DNA of 64,000 nt. Source: Laetiporus sulphureus 93-53 (lineage: Eukaryota; Basidiomycota; Agaricomycetes; Polyporales; Laetiporaceae). Location: contig NW_024468539.1 of NCBI RefSeq assembly GCF_001632365.1, positions 394,811 to 458,810 on the forward strand, read 5' to 3'. The notes beneath the pieces were generated by a model that had not been told where the DNA came from, did not search any database, and saw nothing but the letters and a program-made list of their open reading frames with translations. Numbering within the stretch: position 1 is the first letter of the stretch; each line of letters opens with the position of its first letter. A program made the translations under genes and the position numbers. Shown here one piece after another: positions 55,349 through 64,000 of this stretch.

Positions 55349-58300
55349 TGAATGCTTTTGCACCATTTTTTTGCCCCATCGGCGTTGATACAGTTTTGCC
55401 TTTTCTTCTTTTTCCGCGTGGCTACGAAGTTTATCGGTTGGTCTATAGTCTTATGAGCGCATGACATCTCTTGTCTGGAGCGAATTCAATCAGTGTTAAT
55501 TGTAAGAGCATGTGATCATCGTGTGCGTTATAGACTCGGCACGGCGTTGGGAGACGCGCGATCACATCATCTACGCTACACAGACCGAATCGTCACCGCA
55601 AGCAGCACCCATGACCTCTTGCGTGGGATTGGTGAGGAGAAGCACGACCAGGCCGTTCCATCTCACCTTCATCGAAGACCCACTTGTCGTTATCGGCTCT
55701 CAAGTTTGGCGATATATGGCGCTCTGACACAGGTTCTGTTACGTCCAGCACACATCTTCCGACAGAGGGTTGTGGTGCCGAGTTCACGAGACTCATCGAG
55801 ATCCCAATAATGGAGTGTCCTTTGTGAAATCGTGACGGATTCTCGACGGGTATTCATTGGCCGTTGGAACGACGCAGCCTATCTGCCACTGGCACTGTGT
55901 CCTGCGCTGATAGGCCACCACATGCTGCGTCATTTCCGTAATCCACTCTCACATGCACAGGGAGCGTGTCTATCTATGTCTGTCACAGCGTCTGCAGCTC
56001 ATTGGTTCCGTTCGGCAGCGACAAGTTTTAGAACGGATCCTAGCGCGGTAGCTTTTCGACCCTGGCGAGCTGTGATGCCAACTCTCCATGCTTTTCGCCC
56101 GTGTTCCCACCCACTATGTTACTGAGTCTGGGCCGGATCGCCCTTCGTTCATTCATTCGTTCGTGTGGTATGATATCCGTGCGGTTCGTCCTCGTGCTCG
56201 TTCTTGGATGCCACGCTCCTCTTCTCTCATATCGCCGTCCCTTGTCCTAGTCCCGTCCTCATTGGACGACGAACGCACTCTCAATGACGCTCATTGTCCA
56301 TCTGGTTCTGACGGCGATGTTATCCAGATAACGCGGTATATCGGGCATCCGCGACTCCACACTCTGGAAGCTGCACCGCACACTGGGCTGGGCTCTGCAG
56401 CATCCCTCTGCGTCTATCGGCCTCATCAGCCCCGATATTCAATTGAGCTCCGCGAGTGGTAGACATTGCGGCAATCACCTGCGCGTCTCTCGCATGATCG
56501 TCCAAGCGCACAGCCTTTTGCGCATAACGAACTTGCGAACATAGCATCGTGCCCCGCCTAGCCAGGACTTTGTTGCAGGCACCCTGCTGGAGAAGAACGT
56601 GCTCGGCCGTATTCATTCGTATTCGTAGGTTGCCGGAACGCGATGCATCTTGACGTGCAGGACTTGGCGCGCGTGTGTCTCGTTCCACGCGCCATTCGTT
56701 CCGAAGTCGGTTCTGATCACACAGGCTCTCATGTGTTCCGACTTCTTTCCCAACGGACAGGACATTGTCTTGCGCCACGCACCGCGGCGGCCGCAGTGTC
56801 CCTTCTGCTGCGCCAGGGTGCCGATAGCACAATCTATCCATACTGGGCTGCCCCTCCAGGTTCCGCGCTTCTCTTCGGCTCAGAACAAACCGCTTACCTT
56901 CGGATGATGCATGACCTTACTCGATAGAGTCCAGCACCTTCGCCTGCTAGCTGCATGACGCGCTTCTCGTGTGGCACTGCGCTAGCCCAAGAATGGGGAA
57001 CTGTCCCCGGCCGCACTTGGTGAGAAACACAGAAGACGAGTGTGCGGAGGGAGAATTTTTTTAATGTGTGCTCCTCAACGGCTCCGCGCCGTTCCGGGAT
57101 GCGCTGCTCATCCTCCAACACGTATTGGTAATTGGTGGGGGGAACACCCTCGTCTGTCTAACATTCGACGGCGCACCGTTTCAGATTCGGAATAACATAT
57201 TGCACCTCGGTACAGAAGGCCGACACAGTCTACTGGCCAACGCTGAGCGCTGAGCAACAGAGAGGCGGCGCTTCGTCCTGATCCCAGCAATCCGCTCCTG
57301 CCTATCCTGGCTGCATCGGGGAGTATGTTCCCCGGGAGCCACACGTGTAGGCATGCCACTGCCGGCTTGATGATAGTGTCCGTCCTTTTTTTCCGCTTCG
57401 CTTCGGCAATCCGTGTCTGGTGCTCGTTGTAACTGACGACGCCCCTGTGGCGTTGACACGAGCAGGCCGCATTGCAGGATAGATGGTGGTGGCCAGCCTC
57501 AGCGAGGACGTCCTATTGTATTCCCTTCCCCCGATCCCAAACGGATCGTTGCAAGAATGAACCACACCGACAGGTTTCATCATCACGACGACTTCGAGAA
57601 GCGCGTTCGAGACGCACTGCGCTTCTTTACGAGAACAATCGCTGCGTATCAGAATCGATCGGGGATGGGGATGGGGATGGGGGATAGTGAGGCAATAAGC
57701 GGGAACGCACGTCGACTACGTACGTATATCCCGCAAACAAACACGGACTCGGATCGTCCATCGCCCCAGTGCGTCCCGCGATGACGAACGATCCTCGCGC
57801 GCCGGAGATGCCATCGACCACGCATCACCTTCGTGCGTCTGAAAGACAGATGGATCACAGACGTCGAGCACGCATATCCCTTCTGTGGATACGCCCGCGT
57901 AATCACCCTCCCGAGGCAGCAACAATCAGCTAGCGTGTCACCCTCTCCAGCAGCTCTACGACCCACACACGTCCCAACTAAATCAGTCCTAGCCGGCTGA
58001 GCACAAGTCAGTCCCTGAGCTTCTTTCATTATGTGTATCGCCGCCCTCCCAGTCGTCACGGCCCCCATCAACACCCGGCCCAGCGATGGTGATGGGGATT
58101 GTGCAATCCACGGTCGCTAGCGCATTAAGCAGCTGTATAGATTACCACATACTCTTCTGATGGCTCTGTTGGCGACAAGTCGACCGTCTTCTGAGATTCA
58201 CATCGGGCGAGCCGGCGTTCGCGGATGCGGACGCGTCCACGAGTCCGCTCCGCTACGTGCGTGCGATCCTTCCTCCGCGTCCCCTTGATACGATTGTGGT

Positions 58301-59075
58301 CTGTTACGTACGACCAGACACACGGGACGCATCTGCGTGCTAGAACACCACTCTGACGAAGAACGAGGCGTCGAATGTGTACCTGCTAGTGGCGGCTTGT
58401 GGTCAGGCCTGGTCCACGGGCTCGGGCACGCGTCCTTGCGGGCGTGCGACGATCCCCACCGAGCGCCCACCAAGAGCGCTCGGAGAAGCGTCCTCCCGTT
58501 CTGTCACGCCCGCCAACCGCTCGGGCACCAAGCTGCATCGACAACGATGATCTCTATGTGACAAAATAATGTTCTATGTGTATGGAGACGGAGAGACAGC
58601 AAGACGTCGACGGGGTACTGCAACAAACTGCGCAAGCTTCGTATTATTTTTACAACATGGGTATGGTACGATAGGGCCTCCAACCATGAACAGCGAATAT
58701 AATGGGGCAACGGGCAAATGACTATGTACAGTAGCAAGCTGCTGAAAAATGCGTGAACAGATCCTAGAAATGCATGCAGACATCCAACCAAGTGGAAGCA
58801 AACAAGAGAGCGAGCGGGAGGGAGCGAGAAAAATAAGGTGTAAATATAATGCAGAAAAGCATATCCGCAATCGTGGGCATGGGGCCTAGGGCTTGGAGGA
58901 TAACGGCGGGCATTACTACAGGTATAGGTGATACATGGATACATATCCGCAAGCGGCGATCGAGGATCAAGGACAAGGAGGGTGCAAGCGGGCGTCGAAA
59001 AGGGCGACAAACGCGTCTGATAAAGCATCGTGACAGCCAGCGCGGGTATACACATCTGACAAGCATCGCGCTATC
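55349..59075. other. Anonymous 3.7-kb region
   Basis: Many short frames on both strands between 55490 and 58560, none with a domain I recognise. GC-rich patches (55500-58500) have codon-like periodic composition on the minus strand (for example PREGDYAGVSTEGICVLDVCDP at about 57850-57915), so an old decayed gene is possible. The segment 58560-59075 is the 3' flank of the TEA factor. A GGGGAT repeat lies at 57661. Confidence 0.35.
57661..57683 (+). repeat. GGGGAT hexanucleotide repeat, G-quadruplex motif
   Basis: Four G runs of 4, 4, 4 and 5 separated by AT in 23 bases, which fits the G-quadruplex consensus with very short loops. Confidence 0.8.
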
Positions 59076-61145
59076 CTAAACCGCGCCAAACGACGCGTCA
59101 AAGTTCTGCACCAACAACCCCACACGAGTCAGTTCCATGCGCTCGACGACATCGAGTGACGTACATATTGAGACATCGACGCGTGGGTATGAGCGTGGTG
59201 CGTGCCCTCTCCGGTGTACACGGCGGGCCCCGCATGGTGGCTATGGTACTCCACGCCATACGCATTACCACACATGCCCATCGCGCTCATCGCCGGCACG
59301 CCCACCTCCTGCACGCCATGCGCAAACGTCAAATCAAGCGGGCTCGGCGGCAGGCTCGCGTATCCATCATCGCCCGCCTGCACGAGCTGCGGCGTCGCGG
59401 CGCTACTGTACCCGCCGCTCGTGCCCGGGCGACCCCCACTCGCGTGCGGCGAAGAATGCAGCGACGACAGCGCGGGCTCGAGCGAGCCGGAGGACGACAT
59501 GTGGTGCAGCGAGTGCACGGGCGGGAGAGGCAGCGACGGCGCGGACGCGGACGCGGTCGACGAGAGCGTGTGGTTGTTGTAGAGGAGGTAGTCGTTCAGC
59601 TCGGAGCCGAGCTCGGGCTATCATAAGCGATCGAATGCGATCGGCGGCGCGGGAAGATGACGGGTGGATGTGGGAAGTGGGAAGACACATCCGGGGGAGA
59701 AGCATCCAAGGATGACATAGGCAAGTCGCCGGTCATGAGAAAGGCCGGGAAGCGAAGAGGAGAAAATGGGGATCTCGTCAGCGCCCTTTCTTCGCAAGAC
59801 AAATTAGTGGATTTCACTCACACTCGACTCTGCAGAGAAGGTGCCGACGGAGTGTGCGGGCGACAGAGGGGGCGACAGAAGCGAGCTGCGCGTCTGCCCG
59901 TGGACGAGGTTGAAAGAGTATACCACAGTCAACAACACCTCTTCTTGTCCTCCCGGGCTGTCCTTGCCATTGTGCTCGTCTCCGGGGGCATTGCCGTTGC
60001 CAGAGAAGCGAACGATATCCTGGACGATGGTATATGGCGTCGGGTCTGCGAGGGGCACGCATACAGTCAGCATATGCGCCGTGCGAGCCAAGCCGACACT
60101 CACCACCACACTCGACAAGAGCGCGCCAGAATCCGGGCACGAACGGCGTGCGATAGAGGAAAGAGCACTCCATCTGGGATGGCCACACACGCGCGGGCGT
60201 CATGCTGCTCGAGTGCAGCATCAGGTCCGTCCGCTCCGCAAACACCTGCGCCTGGCCATGCAACGTCCCGTTACCCATGCCAGACGAGTGAGCCATGTCC
60301 CTTCGCACCACGCGGAACGCCGAGTACGCATGCTGCAGCGCGCAGCGCGAGACAAAGGTGACCGTCGGGTCGAGCGCGCGCAGCGGGCGCGGGGCTTGCG
60401 TGCGGTACTGGCCCTGCGCGTGTGAGTATTGCGTCAGGCTCGGGCTCGGGTCGGGCGAGTAGGTGTACTCTGAGTCGGGGCAGACGTCGATCGAGACGTA
60501 GCTGCAGGGCGGGCCGGGCGGGATGCTGGAGCCCGACGAGGATGCGGACGAGGGGAGCTGCTCTGGGGAGCGCTCGGCCTTGGGCTGCATCATGGCGATA
60601 TGTCGACTGGAGAGAAGCTGGAGGACTGTTTGCGGGTATTTGTTAGTATGATGTACGCTTGACACGGACGACAGAGCCGGGGTATATGCGGGTGAGGGAG
60701 CCGCAATTAGACTAGCACTCACTGCGCTTGCCCTCGGTGGTGTCTCGGAGCTGCTGGAGACGGCTGCCGACCTGCTTGGGGGTGCGCCGCTTGCCGGTGC
60801 GCTGGAAGATGTAGTCCGAGATGAACTTGTTGCGCATGGGGAAGCGGCCAAAGGCACGCGTCGTGCGGCTCTCGACGGGCTGGTACTTTTCCAAACCTGC
60901 GCGCGATCGCATTAGGGTCGCTCGGGCAATCGCAGAAGATGCGCACCTTCGACGAGGGCGGCCTCGAGATAGGGCGGCCAGACGACCTCGCCCTTGCCCT
61001 TCATGGTCTTCCAGCACTTGCGGCCTGTGACGATGGTCTGGATGGTCTCGTTGATCTCGCCCTTGGCGGAGGAGGCATAGGAGAGCTCGTCGGTGGAGGA
61101 GACGCGCACGTGCTGTGCGAACTGACGGGATGCGGGAGAAGACAT
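59076..61145 (-). CDS. TEA/ATTS-domain transcription factor (Tec1/AbaA type)
   Basis: Start MSSPASRQFAQHVRVSSTDELSYASS at 61145, end NFDASFGAV and TAG at 59076-59078. The TEA DNA-binding domain covers about residues 41-118: GRKCWKTMKGKGEVVWPPYLEAALVEGLEKY, then FGRFPMRNKFISDYIFQRTGKRRTPKQVGSRLQQLRDT, containing the recognition helix and the basic KRRTPKQV. Downstream a conserved-looking part (TFVSRCALQHAYSAFRVVRRDMAHS, PSQMECSFLYRTPFVPGFWRALVECGDPTPYTIVQDIVRF, LLTVVYSFNLVHGQTR) resembles the C-terminal beta-sandwich region of TEA factors, and the tail is Ser/His/Gly-rich. About six introns; the last exon codes only nine residues. Fungal relatives control filamentation or conidiation; the role here is unknown. 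Confidence 0.92.
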
Positions 61146-64000
61146 GGCTTGAGGCGAGGGCGGCAGATATGGCAATGGCAGAGCCGACCGAGGAGGGAAG
61201 GTCTATATATGCGCGGAAAGCGTGGATGGAAGACACCGCCTCAGGGGACGGGACGCGATGTGGCGGGAGCGGTGCGTGGGACGGGGGGTGGTAGGGACCG
61301 AGGGGGGACGCGTGCGGTGGAGAGAGCGGAGGAGGGAGAGGAAGGAATATAATATAAGGTGGTGATGGGGGCTAGAAGGAATATTGATTGCGATCGGCAG
61401 AGTGGGAAAGTTTCAAGTGGGCAGCCAAGCGGGGGCAATCGCGAAATCAGAGGCCATCACCCAAACCGATCCTGCCAGCCGCGGCGTCTTCAGCTCGAGT
61501 AGCGGGACGAATCTTTGGCTCAGAGCAGTGCCGGGGAGCGGTTCTTCCATGCACGATCGCTGTTCAGATCACCGCAGACGCCCAGACACGGAGTCTCCGC
61601 CAGCCGACGCTTCGATGCTCAATGAAAGAACCTCCTCCATTACGTAACCGCGCGGTCCGATCCCGACGTCCACCTTTGCGCTTTCCCTCCGAACGGACGA
61701 ACCTCACCTGCCTCGCGACGCGCGTCTTGACCTGCACCGTGCTCCTGAGCCACCGCGGCCCTCGCGTCGGCAGAGCCCAGCGCGTGCCGTCGTCCGTAGC
61801 AGGCGGGAGCCGTCGTCGACGTCTGCCCGCCCGAACGAGCACGACGGCTGCGCGTCCGTGTGCCTCGGCGCGCATCGAAAACAAACGTGAGCAGAGAGAG
61901 ATGCATCTCGACGTGCGCACAGCCAGCAGCACCGCGCTCCAAGCGAACGGACGACGCGGCGTCAAGCGAAGGTGGCTCGCCCCACGTGTCGCGAGCCACC
62001 CTCTTCATCCCAAAACGGCAGCGCGCTCCCGCTGCGCTCTCCCATTCGCTGCAGACATTCAATTTCGTCCATGCAGATCGATGCCGCCGTCCTCCTGGGC
62101 CCATATATCCATATCTGGCGCACATTATTTATGCGACATGCGCGGACCACCCGATGTGGATTTTCGCAGAGATCCCATCGCCGGGTCGCGCGCGACCCCC
62201 GCCGGCCAATCGCATACACGGGCCAATGGCAAGCTCTCCCCTTATGCCCGTTTAAGATAGATAACGGCGGCCACCCCACCGGTAACTTGCTCATTTGGTT
62301 ATGGTAAATGGTGTGCCACTTGGGATTGCCAACAAAAAGAGCCTAACCATCCAATGCGAGCGTATTTGCACGTATGCAGATGCTCCCGTTCGGTCCGCCC
62401 CAACCGCGATCTCAACGAGCCCACATCGGACAGACGTGCTGCCGTTAGCTGTGTGCCAGTGCCAGCAGTGTCAGAGACGCAACGCGGGTGCACATCCATG
62501 CTGCCTGGACAGAATCCGCCACCAGCCCAGCCGCGGCATGGCATGCGGGAAGCCCAGGCCGCCGATCGCGTAACGGTCACCTTCGTCACGGTCTTCGCGT
62601 TGGTTGCGTTTCGTCAGTGCGCGAGGAGCATCATGATGAACACGGTTGTTATGCGAGCGCGCGCAAAGTTGCAAAGTTACAAACTTACGACGCAGCGGGA
62701 GAAGCTCACTGCGGTTTGGGATACACGGACCCGGATGCCGGCACTCTATCTGCCAGCTCGCCTAGTGTCCTTTCGAGGCCTCTAGCTGAACTTTCCTATA
62801 CACAGACACGCACTGAACGCGATCGGAGCATCAAAGCCGCAAATCGTATTGGTGCAGACTTGCCTATCACTCAACGGAAGGGTGCAGGCAATGGAAGTGC
62901 CGCTTGAACGTACGCGAAGGTTCGTTTCTCGTCCCCCCACCGAGGGCCTGACAAAGCTCTTCCGGCTCCCCACCCAACTTCTACACTTCTATCCGCCAAA
63001 TACGCTCTAGCACGTAACGCCTCGGCTGTCTTCTCGGAATCGCTCGTCAATCCGAATTGTGATCTCGCTTAGGGCTTGCAGACATCTAGACAACCGTGCA
63101 AGCGCGAACGCGAAATTCACGGTCACGGGAGAAGGTGGCTCGGGACCTCGCGAAAGCCTCCTCGGTGTGAAGTCTGCCATGCGAACGACATGAAAACCCC
63201 CAAACGCGCTCGCTGGAGTGCTGGCTGAAATATCACGCGCGGCAAGCCCCGTCGTGCACGACGGAGCCGCAAGGGCGATTCGAACGCACTCAAGGTGAGC
63301 CCCGGGTGGAATAATAACAGCATGTATACGTACGCCTTCCGAACATCTGCCACTTGGGTGCTGAACACGCGAAAGAGGCCGCGCTCCATTACGTTACGAC
63401 ATCCCAACCTACTGACCTGCCCAGGTCCGGCCGCGCGATTCGCGATTCGCGATGCAACAAACACATTGGCACACCGCACGATCGCCTGACCAGAGACCGC
63501 AGCAGCGTGCTGCCACCACCGTCAGACACCACCCTCTCCCAAGCAAGGGTCCCACACACACCTAGCGCTAAGAACGAACGCTATTTTCGTATTTTTCGTC
63601 ACCTGGCACAGGTGGCAGATCCGCACGAGCCTAGCCTCCCGACCACAGAGACGAACCGCCCGGCTCAGCTCTCAGCCCTCCGCCCTCCGCCTCCATCTCA
63701 CATTCCACGCACGCCGCAACCCACCCACCGCCCACGCGATCTCTCCCCACCTCACGTATCCCAGTCCATCTCGCTAGCGCGCGATCACCCCGCCCGAGAA
63801 CATCGCCAGGCTGTCCTCGACTCGACCGATCGCGCGTGCGAGATGTTACGCTTGCAACGCCGCGTGCGGTGCGCGCGTTTCTCGATCTCGACGGCTCCAA
63901 AGACGGAGACAAATAGAGAGAGATAGAGCCCAGACTTTCGTCCTCCCAAATCTCTACATCGCCGCAGCAAGAACCCGCTTCATCATCAGAATCAGAATTC
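61146..64000. other. 2.85-kb upstream region of the TEA factor
   Basis: No gene supported; open frames occur on both strands because of high GC. The stretch 63640-63760 is strongly pyrimidine-rich on the plus strand, like a leader or core promoter of a gene that would start beyond the right edge. A CCCACGTG lies near 61982. Otherwise nothing specific. Confidence 0.45.
61204..61210 (-). promoter_or_regulatory. TATA-like element of the TEA gene
   Basis: TATATAT lies 59-65 bases upstream of the TEA start codon, the only such sequence close to it. Confidence 0.35.

Noticed and set aside
56320..56841. 173-codon minus-strand frame
   Set aside because: Not recognisable, overlaps equally long plus frames; at best part of a decayed gene, so it was left in the anonymous region.
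59814..60857. 347-codon open frame on the minus strand
   Set aside because: It is part of the TEA gene with intron read-through; the correct frame switches at introns to DPTPYTIVQDIVRF and is not one exon.
61388..62260. 290-codon plus-strand frame upstream of the TEA gene
   Set aside because: Arg/Ser/Pro composition typical of random GC-rich DNA, with competing frames on both strands and no domain.

Overview
This window is nuclear DNA of a filamentous basidiomycete, most likely an Agaricomycete and possibly a polypore. The evidence is many 50-60 nt GT-AG introns, compact genes on both strands, best matches by recognition to fungal housekeeping proteins, families typical of mushrooms (tandem-BTB proteins, a TEA/ATTS factor, a fungal AMP-dependent CoA ligase), and a nuclear tRNA with an intron after the anticodon. 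No transposase, reverse transcriptase, rRNA or CRISPR array is visible. Coordinates of spliced genes below are genomic spans from start codon to stop codon.

Layout. 1-2.4 kb: a small single-pass membrane protein. 2.5-10.9 kb: a complete 14-exon UTP20 gene (SSU processome). 11.7-12.7 kb: the CTK3-type gamma subunit of the RNA polymerase II CTD kinase. 13.4-16.7 kb: a dynamin-like GTPase broken by three lesions, followed by a detached duplicate of one of its exon edges. 16.8-21.1 kb: MDL1-type mitochondrial ABC transporter and GEP4-type PGP phosphatase, divergent from a shared 245-bp promoter. 21.6-24.4 kb: a 4-coumarate-CoA ligase-like enzyme with a possible peroxisomal tail. 26-31 kb: a roughly 2.2-kb tandem duplication carrying two orphan genes, one of them decayed in the second copy. 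31.2-34.7 kb: KRI1 (ribosome biogenesis) divergent from RPB9. 34.8-35.8 kb: a C2H2-finger-like relic crossed by four quasi-palindromes. 36.4-38.8 kb: a large disordered KEN/D-box protein that could be a cohesion or anaphase regulator. 39.8-51.3 kb: three tandem-BTB paralogues, with PanB between the first two and a metacaspase-like gene between the last two. 52-54 kb: two tandem orphan paralogues with duplicated promoters. 55.3 kb: tRNA-Thr(CGT). 59-61.1 kb: a TEA-domain transcription factor with almost 3 kb of apparently non-coding upstream DNA.

How the genes relate. UTP20 and KRI1 act in small- and large-scale ribosome assembly; CTK3 and RPB9 act on or in RNA polymerase II; MDL1, GEP4 and PanB are mitochondrial. 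These housekeeping genes are separated by fast-evolving islands (duplications, pseudogenes, BTB expansion, orphans). Several island genes carry clusters of ACGCGT near their 5' ends. The most interesting unexplained signals are the quasi-palindrome array at 35 kb, the KEN/D-box protein at 36-39 kb, the 10-nt microexon of MDL1, and the metacaspase-like gene.
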